From assembly GCA_019358945.1 (NCBI GenBank), contig JAHHIE010000023.1, forward strand, positions 31,772 through 95,771: 64,000 nucleotides of DNA. Reading direction: 5' to 3'. A model generated the notes under the pieces. The model saw only the letters and a list, made by a program, of their open reading frames with translations. It was not told the origin of the DNA and ran no database searches. Below, one piece after another: positions 36,418 to 44,889 of the stretch. Positions within the stretch are counted from its first letter, which is position 1. Each line of letters begins with the position of its first letter. This DNA comes from Stenomitos rutilans HA7619-LM2 (lineage in GTDB: Bacteria; Cyanobacteriota; Cyanobacteriia; Leptolyngbyales; Leptolyngbyaceae). The position numbers were made by a program, and so were the translations under genes.

Positions 36418-36544
36418 GGGCTGTCATCAATTATTCGTACATATGACTTACAGCAGGGGTTCCAGCCCCTAGCCTTGTTTGTTAGAACGGGCGCAATAAG
36501 GCTGATACGCAAGCTTTCTGAGCTTAATTGATGACGCGCCCTAG
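36414..36544. mobile_element. MITE-like element, family C
   Basis: A 131-bp element with 20-base inverted ends: CTAGGGGCTGTCATCAATTA and TAATTGATGACGCGCCCTAG (three mismatches). It abuts family B head to tail and both use CTAG at the junction. An internal GGGGTTCCAGCCCC hairpin lies near 36456-36469. It is noncoding and lies just after the stop of the EamA gene. Confidence 0.75.
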
Positions 36545-36577
36545 GGTAGAAGTGGGATGCTCTGCACGCAGATACAG

Positions 36578-38527
36578 CTACCTTGCGGCTTTGGCTTGTG
36601 CCTGCCGCTGGCTTTTCATCCGTTCAAAGCTGAGGGCACCAACCCCCAATGTCACCAGAAGAATGCCAAAGACTTGTATCCATTGGAGTGGGTTGTTGAT
36701 GAGCAAAAACGCCAACAATGCTGTTACAACAGGGCCACTAGAGGCAACGATGGATGCTAACGCCGCCCCCATGTAGCGCACACCAAAGTTATTGGTCAAA
36801 TAGCCAATTAGGGTCAAACCACCCAACAGGATGCCACCCAGAACAAAACCAAGGGGTTGGTCAACTTGAACATCCGTCGGTGGAGAAAAGGTCAAAATGA
36901 CGCTTGATAACACAAAAATGGTTGAAAACTGAATCAACGTCACCGGAATGGGATGAAGCTTCTTAAAGCCAAGCTGCATGCAAATCAGATAAAAGGCAAA
37001 CGCAATGCCTGACGCGATCGCAATAAACGCACCACTGCCTGACATCCTGCCATTGGCGGCTGTCAATCCTGGTAAGGCGGTAAAAATCACACCTAGCAGA
37101 ATCGTCACCATCACAATCCAGCGTAGGGGCGTGGGACGATCGCCAAAGAGAAACCACGCCAATGGCACAGTCACGATCGGGTACATAAACAAAATTGTGA
37201 CGGCTGGCCCCGCGCCAATCTGTCCGATCGCGATATAAATCAGCACCTGCGACAAAAAGAGAAACACGCCACTGCCAATCACATTAAATAACGGTCGGCG
37301 ATCGGGAGCCGTCAAAAATCGCTTCAGGTCTCGCCATACAGGCGGATACAAAAACATAGCCACAGGAATCATCAGCGGCAACACAACCAGCATCCGTAGC
37401 CACAGAATGAGCAGAGAGTTACCCAGACTCAACTGAATGAAGCCACCTAGCTTAACGCCACCGCCCAGCCAACCCAAAATAATGCTCTCTCGACCGATGA
37501 TTCGCACGACAACATTGTGGATAGACAGTGCTGCCGTCGAAATGAGCACCAGTACCAAGCCGATTTGAAAGTGAGAAAGCTCCTTTCGGGGAGCAGCAGG
37601 TAAAGGAAGGGGGGCACCCGGAGCCTCCAGTGGAATCGGCTTCGCAACTGGTGCTGTATGAAACTGATTAGATGCTGGATAGGAGGATTGCCCTATTGAA
37701 GTTTGTGGAGGGGGTAGCGGTGGATAAATCTGGCTAGCGCCACCATTCGCTGGCCCAGAGGAGTAGCTTGTTGGCGCAGAAGAGTAGCCACTGTCTCCAG
37801 GGTAATGGCCCTCTGTCGCATAACCATGCTCTCTGGGATACCCGTTCTCATGCGGTAGATGCGGCACAACTGGTCGATTGGCTTCCACCTGAAGTTGCTC
37901 TCGTAGGCGGTTAATCAACGCTTCTAAAATCGCCTCGCCCTGCTGCTCCAAGCTTTGCATGCGATTAAGCTGCTGCGATAGCGAACTTTGATAGCTATTG
38001 AGATCTTGCTGTAGGGCTTTAAAGGTTGTACTAAACGTGGAATCTAATGACGCTAATAAGCGATGTGCATGATCGCTGTGTCCATCAGCGGCGGTCAACG
38101 AGGTGCCAACATTCGGCTGCACGGTGCTTGTCATCTGATGCGTACTGGCAAGCTGATTGAGCCGCTGAATCATGAGCGCTTGCAGATGACTTGACAGCAC
38201 TTGAGCCAGTTGTTTTGCCCAAAGCTGCTGTTGTGCAATTTGCTGCTGCGAGAGTGTTTCTAACTGTCGCGATTGCAATGTTTGATGGTAAGCTTGCAGC
38301 TTTTCAATATCAGCGATCAGCCGCACTTTTTCAGCGTGCAATCGGGCAACGTCCCGCGAAAGCTGCCCAATCACTCCCTGTTGGAGACTAGTAAGATCCT
38401 GCGTCACGGCATGCAAGATACTCTCCACTGCCTGAGCGCTTTGCGCCCCAGTTTCTGATGATTCAGGAGGTATATTTGATCGCAACATGCGCCTTTCAGA
38501 CATTGGAGAATCGCCCGGTTGCCCCAT
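36578..38527 (-). CDS. EamA/DMT-family transporter with long coiled-coil N-terminus
   Basis: A 649-residue fusion. Residues 1-225 are helical and Gln/Leu-rich with coiled-coil character (LSRDVARLHAEKVRLIADIE; YQSSLSQQLNRMQSLEQQGE). Residues 225-320 form a Pro/Gly/Tyr/Ser-rich linker. From about 325 to 640 there are ten hydrophobic segments as in two EamA repeats (ISTAALSIHNVVVRIIG...; GAAPAVTILFMYP-like segment; YLTNNFGVRYMGAALASIVA). DMT transporters are usually about 300 residues, so half the protein is extra. The substrate is unknown. ATG 38527 starts it; ATG 38503 is an alternative. Confidence 0.82.
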   Translation of the reverse strand: MGQPGDSPMSERRMLRSNIPPESSETGAQSAQAVESILHAVTQDLTSLQQGVIGQLSRDVARLHAEKVRLIADIEKLQAYHQTLQSRQLETLSQQQIAQQQLWAKQLAQVLSSHLQALMIQRLNQLASTHQMTSTVQPNVGTSLTAADGHSDHAHRLLASLDSTFSTTFKALQQDLNSYQSSLSQQLNRMQSLEQQGEAILEALINRLREQLQVEANRPVVPHLPHENGYPREHGYATEGHYPGDSGYSSAPTSYSSGPANGGASQIYPPLPPPQTSIGQSSYPASNQFHTAPVAKPIPLEAPGAPLPLPAAPRKELSHFQIGLVLVLISTAALSIHNVVVRIIGRESIILGWLGGGVKLGGFIQLSLGNSLLILWLRMLVVLPLMIPVAMFLYPPVWRDLKRFLTAPDRRPLFNVIGSGVFLFLSQVLIYIAIGQIGAGPAVTILFMYPIVTVPLAWFLFGDRPTPLRWIVMVTILLGVIFTALPGLTAANGRMSGSGAFIAIASGIAFAFYLICMQLGFKKLHPIPVTLIQFSTIFVLSSVILTFSPPTDVQVDQPLGFVLGGILLGGLTLIGYLTNNFGVRYMGAALASIVASSGPVVTALLAFLLINNPLQWIQVFGILLVTLGVGALSFERMKSQRQAQAKAAR

Positions 38528-38891
38528 GAATGGTTTCCTCTAGTCTGCCAATCTCTAGTCTGCCGATTTTAAGTGCAAGACTTATCGATCGGCGTATAGC
38601 AATAAGAATTCCCCATTAGCTTCTTAAATTCATGCTTCATCATGCAAATCGCCCGTTTTATACGTTACTCGCCATTCGGACAAACGATGACTTAACTGCG
38701 AAAAAGTTTAAACGGTAGAACGAGATGTGACGAAATGATAAACCGCAATTTACAGCGGTTCTTGATCAAGTAAATAGGTTAAGGGGGCAGGGGGTAGGGC
38801 AGTTTGCTTCTAAAAACCAACATCTAAAAACCAGCAACGTCTTTAGTGATCAGCAATCAGCCTGAAAGCTGACGGCTGAAGGCTAAAAGCG
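38528..38891. repeat. Intergenic region with STRR-like units
   Basis: A 364-bp gap on the minus strand between the PiT and EamA genes. Heptamer-like units (GATCAGCAATCAGCC; GAAAGCTGACGGCTGAAGG) lie at about 38850-38885. The rest is AT-rich with no recognisable gene and should contain the EamA promoter. Confidence 0.55.
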
Positions 38892-40181
38892 CTAAAGCGA
38901 GAAGACATTTTGATCAAGCACAAACCAACGACTAAGGCTAAAAATGGCGGCCCCAAAGGCAGCTACTAACGGCACTGTGACCAACCAGGCAAGCCCGATC
39001 GATCTCAGCGTTTGGAAGCGTATAGCGTTCGTTGCCTGGATTAAGCCGATCCCTACAACACCACCCACCAGCGCGTGAGACGTTGAAACAGGCAACCCTA
39101 AGCGTGATGCGACCAGAACAGTGATACCCGTTGCAAGTTCAGCGCAAAAACCACTACTGGGCTGGAGTGGAAGGATGCCCTCCCCAATGGTTGCAATCAC
39201 CTTTTTGCCCCATACGGCCAAGCCTGCAACAATGCCGACCCCTCCCAGCGCCAAGACCCATAGCGGCACCTCAAAGCCTTCTAAGGGAACGTCGCCCGTG
39301 CGAAGAATGTACGCGATCGCCGCTAACGGTGCCACCGCATTGCCCACATCATTTGAGCCATGAGCAAACGCCACAAAACATGCGCTCAAGACCTGGAAAC
39401 GAGCCAAAAGAGATTCTGCCGCTGAGATATGTTGGGAGGATGCTTGTTGCTCTGCACCTCCACTACTTTGCACTTCTACCGTTTTTTGCTCTAATTGATG
39501 CCAACTCGAAATCGTTAGCGCGATCGCACCGATCGCCCCAAGCGCTAGAGCAACCGTGTGCGATGGCAACGGCACGGCAATGAATCTTTCTACCGCATTC
39601 GGCAGCACAATCACCCCAAAAGAACTCAAAAGAGCAGCGCTTAACCAGGGAATCCACTCTCTAAGTTGCGCGAGGACATCCGTTTGGTCAAGAATCCAAC
39701 GCTTCATTTGGCTGTAGAGTAAGGCTGCGATTACCGCACTGACTACTGGAGTCACAACCCAAGAGACCGAAATCACCCCAATAAATTGCCAATCAACCGC
39801 TTGTGGCCCCATCGCTACGAAGGCAAAGCCAGCGATCGCGCCAACGATGGCGTGAGAGGATGACACCGGCAGACCTTTCAACGTGGCAATATTCAACCAC
39901 ACACCGCAGGCTAGCAATACAGAAAGCATCCCCACCATCAACACGGTTGGCATCGCTTCAAATAAGGCGGGATTGATCAGCTTCGTGGCTAAGGATGCCG
40001 ACACCTGCCGCCCAAACAGTACCGCTCCAGTGAATTCCAGCACAGCGGCAATCATCAGCGCCTGACCCAGCGTCACAGCTTTGGAGCCAACCGAAGTCCC
40101 CATCGAGTTTGCAACATCGTTGGCCCCTAAATTCCAGGCAAGGTAGAAAGCGAGAAAGCTCGTGAAAATTAGAATAAACAA
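38892..40181 (-). CDS. PiT-family inorganic phosphate transporter
   Basis: A 429-residue membrane symporter. Both PHO4 signature repeats are present: AWNLGANDVANSMGTSVGSK near the start and FAHGSNDVGNAVAPLAAIA in the second half. About ten spans and a central hydrophilic loop are seen. It moves phosphate with protons or as a metal-phosphate complex across the plasma membrane. The only start aligning with homologues is TTG 40181 (MFILIFTSFLAFYLAWNLG). Repeated CTGTTAAC motifs lie about 85-140 bp upstream. Confidence 0.92.
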   Translation of the reverse strand: MFILIFTSFLAFYLAWNLGANDVANSMGTSVGSKAVTLGQALMIAAVLEFTGAVLFGRQVSASLATKLINPALFEAMPTVLMVGMLSVLLACGVWLNIATLKGLPVSSSHAIVGAIAGFAFVAMGPQAVDWQFIGVISVSWVVTPVVSAVIAALLYSQMKRWILDQTDVLAQLREWIPWLSAALLSSFGVIVLPNAVERFIAVPLPSHTVALALGAIGAIALTISSWHQLEQKTVEVQSSGGAEQQASSQHISAAESLLARFQVLSACFVAFAHGSNDVGNAVAPLAAIAYILRTGDVPLEGFEVPLWVLALGGVGIVAGLAVWGKKVIATIGEGILPLQPSSGFCAELATGITVLVASRLGLPVSTSHALVGGVVGIGLIQATNAIRFQTLRSIGLAWLVTVPLVAAFGAAIFSLSRWFVLDQNVFSL

Positions 40182-40568
40182 GCGCGATCGTCCACTGAGG
40201 TGTTTCTTAAGCGTTTACGTGCTGAGTTTTTGTGCTCAACCACAATACTCATCATAGAAACAGACTTAACAGTTGGTAACATATGCTCAATAACTAACTG
40301 TTAACGTCCACTAGCTGTTAACATCTGACTAGATTTAATCCCACCCATCTACTGACCAAAGCTTCATCTAAATCAACGCGGCCCTACCGAGGGGCAGGTG
40401 CGTTACAAGCTGTGCGATTTCAAAACTGGCACATTACCAATTTTTTACTCTAAAGAGCTTGCGTAGATAGATGGAAGCGCGTCCTTGTTACCTGTGATGG
40501 ATGTAAAACTTAAGTATCTTTGCGACTATCTCTAAAGCATTTTCACACTTTTACTCACAGAGAACGCT
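40182..40568. other. Divergent intergenic region upstream of the PiT gene
   Basis: A 387-bp region between the divergent PiT gene and a small plus-strand gene. It holds the CTGTTAAC repeats described separately; nothing else was recognised. Confidence 0.45.
40265..40322. promoter_or_regulatory. Repeated CTGTTAAC motifs, possible Pho-box-like site
   Basis: CTGTTAAC occurs at 40298-40305 and 40315-40322 and the reverse-complement variant CTTAACAG at 40265-40272, upstream of the PiT gene. Cyanobacterial Pho boxes are tandem CTTAAC-type octamers, so a phosphate response is possible, but the spacing (17 bp) is not the classic 11 bp. Confidence 0.3.
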
Positions 40569-40883
40569 ATGCTTTCCACCTCGACTGGGCAGACAGACCC
40601 AACCGAAAACTCGGATTCTGTGTTCTCATCAACCAGCTATAACGCTTCAAGAATAGCTATAACCCACGATTTCACTAAGTATCAGTGTGGCGTAGACTAC
40701 TATTTTGAATTTAATAATGCGAATGCAAGAGCATGCATGACAGGTCAAGGGAAGGGGATCAAACCCAACGACTATATCCTCCTTCAGCTTGAATCGATTT
40801 CACGCTGCTATCAAGTTGAAGTCATTGATTACTATAGCCAACCATCAGATATGTGGATCGCGTTGCTCAAGTCGATCGCGTAA
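40569..40883 (+). CDS. Small hypothetical protein
   Basis: A 104-residue protein with a Ser/Thr-rich start and a compact beta-like end (QGKGIKPNDYILLQLESISR, then CYQVEVIDYYSQPSDMWIALL). The second half resembles a small beta-barrel of the kind that binds or presents ligands, and proteins of this style occur in many cyanobacteria. It has no signal peptide and no known family. It is divergent from the PiT gene. Confidence 0.65.
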   Translation: MLSTSTGQTDPTENSDSVFSSTSYNASRIAITHDFTKYQCGVDYYFEFNNANARACMTGQGKGIKPNDYILLQLESISRCYQVEVIDYYSQPSDMWIALLKSIA

Positions 40884-41038
40884 TTTAGGCCCTGTCCATA
40901 TTGAGAGCTGGAGTGCTTGAGGCCAACCAGCGAAGCAAAATGAGGAGCGGCAATCGTTTCATGCGCTGACACTATGTAGCCTTCTCTCTAGTACACGCTA
41001 CCCCCAATATCTGTTTTGAAAAGACTGTAGCTACCCAG

Positions 41039-42847
41039 TTAAGCACCGCTGCCAGAGAGAAGAGGGGCAATCTTATTTGTGTCCATTGGTCTAAAAAAGA
41101 AAAATCCCTGTCCAAAGTCACACTTTAAAGCGTTGAGATGATCGAGTTGTTTTTGGGTTTCAATGCCTTCAGCAACAACATTCATGCCCATTTTGTGAGC
41201 AATATTAATAATGAGAGGCACTAAGCCTAAATCGTCTGACTGCTCACCCATCTGTTGGATAAATGTGCGATCGATCTTGAGCGTATCGACTGGGAAGGAA
41301 TGTAGATAGCTGAGCGATGAATAGCCTGTACCAAAATCATCAAGACTGACCTGAATGTGCCGTTTGCGTAGTTCTTGCAGAATGGTTGCTGCCGATTGAG
41401 CATTCTCCATAATGAGACTTTCCGTAATTTCCAGCTTGAGATGCTCAGGACTCAGTCGCGTCTCAGCCAGAATTTGGTCAATTTGCTCGACTAAATCGAT
41501 TTGGGCAAATTGGCGCGCCGATAGATTCACGCTCATAGTGAGGGGCAGATCGGTGATTGTCTTTTGCCACTGGCGCAGTTGCTGACAGGACTGTTTGAGC
41601 ACCCAGTGACCAATTTGAGTGATTAAGCCCGTTTCTTCAGCAATGGGAATAAACGCCAGTGGCGAAATGAGACCATGTTGCGGGTGTAACCACCGCACGA
41701 GTGCCTCTAGCCCAACAATTTTGCCAGTGGCGATCGCTACTATCGGTTGATAGTGGACGACTAGCTCTTGCTGATGAATCGCCTTGCGGAGATCAATTTC
41801 AAGCTGTAAGCGCTTGAGCGCATTTTGGTGTAAAGCCGGATCAAAAATCTGATAAGGCTCTTTGCCAGAAGCCTTGGCACGATACATCGCCATATCAGCG
41901 TCGCGCAAAATATGCTCTGGCTGGCTGTACTCGCCATGACCGATCGCCACACCAATACTAACCGTGATAAAAACCTCACGGCTTTCAAGCTGAAACGGTT
42001 GTGTAAAAGCAGCCAGCATTTGCTGAACGGTGTGAATCACACTAGCCACATCGGCAACCCCTGTCAGCAGCACGGTAAATTCATCGCCACCTAACCGGGC
42101 AAGCAGGGCTGTGGGCTGCAAGGCTTCTGCTAGACGACGGGCGATCGCCACTAGAAGCTGATCGCCGACAAAGTGCCCCAGAGAATCGTTCACCACTTTG
42201 AAGCGATCGCAATCTAGAAACAGCACCGCAAACTGAGTATTTGCGTTTGCTTTCATAGCATCCAGCGCTTGCTTCGTGCGGTCAATAAACAACGCACGAT
42301 TGGGTAACCCTGTCAATGCATCATGCGTAGCTAGTTCCAAAAGCTGAGTTTGAAGCACCTTACGCTCAAGAATTTCGCGGTAAAGTTCTCGGTTTGCCAA
42401 TTCAAGCTGATGGGTTCGCTCTTTAACCCGCTCTTCGAGCTGCGCGCTAAGCTGCTGATTTCTGGTTTCAGCCGCCAAAAGTGCCAGTTGATTTTGCACC
42501 CGCGCAATCACTTCCTCCAGATGAAAGGGTTTACTAATGTAGTCTGCACCCCCCACTGTAAATGCCTTTGCTTTATCAGAACCATCGGTGAGAGCACTCA
42601 AAAAAATCACTGGAATGGCAACGGTCTCTTCCTTTGCTTTCAAAGCTTGGCAAAACGTGTAGCCATCCATCTCTGGCATCATAATATCCAGCAGAATGAG
42701 ATCGGGCAGCACAGCCTGGATTGCGGTCATTGCCATCTTACCGCTCAGTGCTTGACGTACTTGATAGCCCTCCTTCGTCAAAATATTGGAAAGAAGGCGA
42801 AGATTCTGGGGGGTGTCATCAACTACAAGAATGTCTGCTCTGGTCAT
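41039..42847 (-). CDS. Response regulator with GGDEF and EAL domains (c-di-GMP signalling)
   Basis: 602 residues. A receiver domain (1-120; phospho-acceptor Asp54 in LLDIMMPEMDG, Lys106) is followed by a coiled-coil linker (about 125-170), GGDEF (about 172-335; GGDEF at 253-257) and EAL (about 345-595; EALVRW at 381). The EAL catalytic motifs are intact (NLSARQF, EITES, DDFGTGYSSLSYL, KIDRTFI, AEGIET), so phosphodiesterase activity is likely. GGDEF is also canonical, without an RxxD inhibitory site. No histidine kinase is adjacent, so the upstream signal is unknown. Confidence 0.93.
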   Translation of the reverse strand: MTRADILVVDDTPQNLRLLSNILTKEGYQVRQALSGKMAMTAIQAVLPDLILLDIMMPEMDGYTFCQALKAKEETVAIPVIFLSALTDGSDKAKAFTVGGADYISKPFHLEEVIARVQNQLALLAAETRNQQLSAQLEERVKERTHQLELANRELYREILERKVLQTQLLELATHDALTGLPNRALFIDRTKQALDAMKANANTQFAVLFLDCDRFKVVNDSLGHFVGDQLLVAIARRLAEALQPTALLARLGGDEFTVLLTGVADVASVIHTVQQMLAAFTQPFQLESREVFITVSIGVAIGHGEYSQPEHILRDADMAMYRAKASGKEPYQIFDPALHQNALKRLQLEIDLRKAIHQQELVVHYQPIVAIATGKIVGLEALVRWLHPQHGLISPLAFIPIAEETGLITQIGHWVLKQSCQQLRQWQKTITDLPLTMSVNLSARQFAQIDLVEQIDQILAETRLSPEHLKLEITESLIMENAQSAATILQELRKRHIQVSLDDFGTGYSSLSYLHSFPVDTLKIDRTFIQQMGEQSDDLGLVPLIINIAHKMGMNVVAEGIETQKQLDHLNALKCDFGQGFFFFRPMDTNKIAPLLSGSGA

Positions 42848-43228
42848 GTCAACTAATGGTCTGTTCTGGAAGCGGCTTGGCTACTGGTCTGGAACGGCGA
42901 CTAAGCAACTGCGGCGATCGTAAACGCAAGCACCCTTAACCCCAAGTGATACGTGCCTATCATTTCTCCCTCCGTCCCAGTTCAAACTGGATAAAGCACT
43001 AATTTCTGTTGCCTTTAGCTAGTATGCCCAAAGGGTTTTTGGGCATAGCGGCATGACATGGATTGGCAACTAATAGCTTGGCTGATGGTGCTAGCGACCA
43101 TAAATGTAGGAGTCGCTTCGGCAGAGGCAGGCGTACGCAGCATCACTCTTGATGACAATTAACTTACACGTTAAACCGAAAGAGCAAGATCAGATCGGGC
43201 AGCATAGGCGATCGTGGTAGCAACTAAT
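42848..43228. other. Intergenic region with a hairpin
   Basis: A 381-bp gap between ychF and the GGDEF-EAL gene, both minus strand. It contains a perfect 10-bp stem TATGCCCAAA / TTTGGGCATA at 43023-43047 and a smaller AGTT-CAA-ACT hairpin near 42980. ACTAATTTATACATTAAA and a similar AACTTACACGTTAAA occur as an imperfect duplication near 43159 and 43220, just after the ychF stop. No coding sequence was seen. Confidence 0.5.
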
Positions 43229-44320
43229 TTATACATTAAAGCGAAAAAGCAAGACATCGCCTTCCTGTACCACGTATTCCTTACCTTCACTGCGAAGCAA
43301 CCCTTTTTCTTTTGCCGCACTCATAGAACCAGTGGCGGTGAGGTCTTTGTAGGCAACCGTTTCAGCACGAATAAACCCACGCTCAAAATCGGTGTGGATG
43401 ACACCTGCGGCCTGTGGAGCCAGCATCCCTGCGTGAATCGTCCAGGCGCGTGTTTCTTTGGGGCCCGTGGTGAAGTAGGTGCGAAGTCCGAGCAGTTCAT
43501 ACGTGGCGCGAATGAGCGCTTTTAGCCCCCCTTCCTGTACACCCAGCGATTCTAGAAAGTCGGCGCGATCGTCTTCGGGAATGTCCACCAGTTCCGATTC
43601 CACCTGAGCTGAAATGATGACGACTTGCGCGTTTTCGGCAGCGGCGATCGTTCGCACCTCTTCAACCCAGGCATTACCTGTTGCCAGGTCATCTTCTGAG
43701 ACGTTAGTGGCATAGATAATGGGCTTCCGCGTCAATAGCCCCAGCGCTTTAATGGCAGCTTCTTCATCTTCACTGAGGCTTACGTGACGAGCAGGCTTAC
43801 CTTCGTTGAGGACAACCATCAGCTTTTCGAGTGCATCCACTTCAACTTGCAGGTCTTTGTTGCCACGGGCCTGCTTGCGAGCGCGATCGATCCGCTTTTC
43901 GATCTGCCCCAAATCTGCCAATGCCAGTTCTAAATTAATGACATCAATATCGCGAGCAGGGTCTACTGAACCGGAGACGTGAATGATATCGTCGTCGTCG
44001 AAGCAGCGCACAACATGAACGATCGCATCTACCTCACGAATGTTCGCCAAAAACTGGTTGCCCAGACCTTCGCCTTTGCTGGCTCCCTTCACCAGCCCAG
44101 CAATGTCTACAAACTCGACTCGCGTTGGCACGATTTCTGCCGAGCTTGAAATCTTTGCCAGCACTTGCAGCCGTTCATCCGGCACCGCAACAACACCCAC
44201 ATTTGGCTCGATTGTACAAAAGGGGAAGTTGGCAGCTTGCGCCTTGGCGTTTGCCACCAACGCATTAAACAAGGTCGATTTCCCCACGTTGGGCAGCCCA
44301 ACAATCCCAGCTCTCAGCAT
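43229..44320 (-). CDS. ychF: Redox-regulated ATPase YchF (OLA1-like)
   Basis: A 363-residue Obg-family P-loop protein that prefers ATP and binds ribosomes. The sequence shows G1 GLPNVGKST (8-16), the switch region DIAGLVKGASKGEGLGNQFL, YATNVSEDD in place of NKxD (typical of YchF), and the C-terminal TGS domain (LRTYFTTGPKETRAWTIHAG; FRAETVAYKDL-like end). Length is normal. It stands alone on the minus strand. Confidence 0.96.
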   Translation of the reverse strand: MLRAGIVGLPNVGKSTLFNALVANAKAQAANFPFCTIEPNVGVVAVPDERLQVLAKISSSAEIVPTRVEFVDIAGLVKGASKGEGLGNQFLANIREVDAIVHVVRCFDDDDIIHVSGSVDPARDIDVINLELALADLGQIEKRIDRARKQARGNKDLQVEVDALEKLMVVLNEGKPARHVSLSEDEEAAIKALGLLTRKPIIYATNVSEDDLATGNAWVEEVRTIAAAENAQVVIISAQVESELVDIPEDDRADFLESLGVQEGGLKALIRATYELLGLRTYFTTGPKETRAWTIHAGMLAPQAAGVIHTDFERGFIRAETVAYKDLTATGSMSAAKEKGLLRSEGKEYVVQEGDVLLFRFNV

Positions 44321-44460
44321 GAATTTTAGCTTCTAGATTAGTGTTTTAGCGCGATCGATTCAGTTGTCTGAAACAGACATTGACTCTCATTCTAAGTTTT
44401 GGCTGGTTGTTTCCGCTCGATCGTGCTCATCTAAAATGTTGAGCCATGCTTGTAACCCAG

Positions 44461-44673
44461 CTAAACTGGCTCTGGAATGGTTTGCGGAATCGTTTCAGGT
44501 ACGGTTTGCGGAATCGTTCCGGGTACGGGTTCGGGGACAGGCCCCGGAATGGGTTCAGGTACAGGCCCCGGAATGGGTTCAGGTACAGGCCCCGGAATGG
44601 GTTCAGGTATGGGACCGGGGCCAGGAGACGGGGGTTCGGGCATTGGTACCGGGATGTCGGGGGTGTAAATCAT
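44461..44673 (-). CDS. Proline-rich octapeptide-repeat ORF
   Basis: A 70-codon ORF made of PEP/PGP repeats (IPEPIPGPVPEPIPGPVPEP ...), ending VPETIPQTIPEPV. The 24-bp period gives an octapeptide repeat. The ORF has an ATG (44673) but no clear ribosome-binding site, no signal peptide and nothing outside the repeat. Short Pro-rich proteins do exist in cyanobacteria, but this may be only a repeat open in frame. I rate coding as uncertain. Confidence 0.4.
   Translation of the reverse strand: MIYTPDIPVPMPEPPSPGPGPIPEPIPGPVPEPIPGPVPEPIPGPVPEPVPGTIPQTVPETIPQTIPEPV
44537..44608. repeat. Three perfect 24-bp tandem repeats
   Basis: Three exact tandem copies of a 24-base unit beginning ACAGGCCCCGGAATGGG. 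Degenerate 24-base copies flank them on both sides (about 44470-44536 and 44609-44630). There are no spacers, so this is not CRISPR. Perfect internal copies suggest recent slippage expansion. Confidence 0.9.
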
Positions 44674-44889
44674 GGCAGTAGTTCGCGTAAGAAAGCTCTT
44701 TTACCGTAGAAAGCGACACTAGCAAAATCATCTTCCTAAGTGGGCATCCCCTTTGAGGGAGAATGCTGCCATGACCATTGCTTTCATGACTGGCAGTAGC
44801 GCGATCGCATCTGTTTTTGCTCCTTTTAACTATCAGGGAGGCAATCGGCATGCGATGGTAGGAAAAGTACACAGAAGGGCACCTGCTGC

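Noticed and set aside
38191..38391. Plus-strand ORF within the EamA gene
   Set aside because: It is antisense to the coiled-coil part of the transporter gene, whose frame is continuous.
44537..44608. Possible CRISPR array
   Set aside because: The 24-bp units are directly joined without spacers and lie in a proline-rich frame, so this is a simple tandem repeat.
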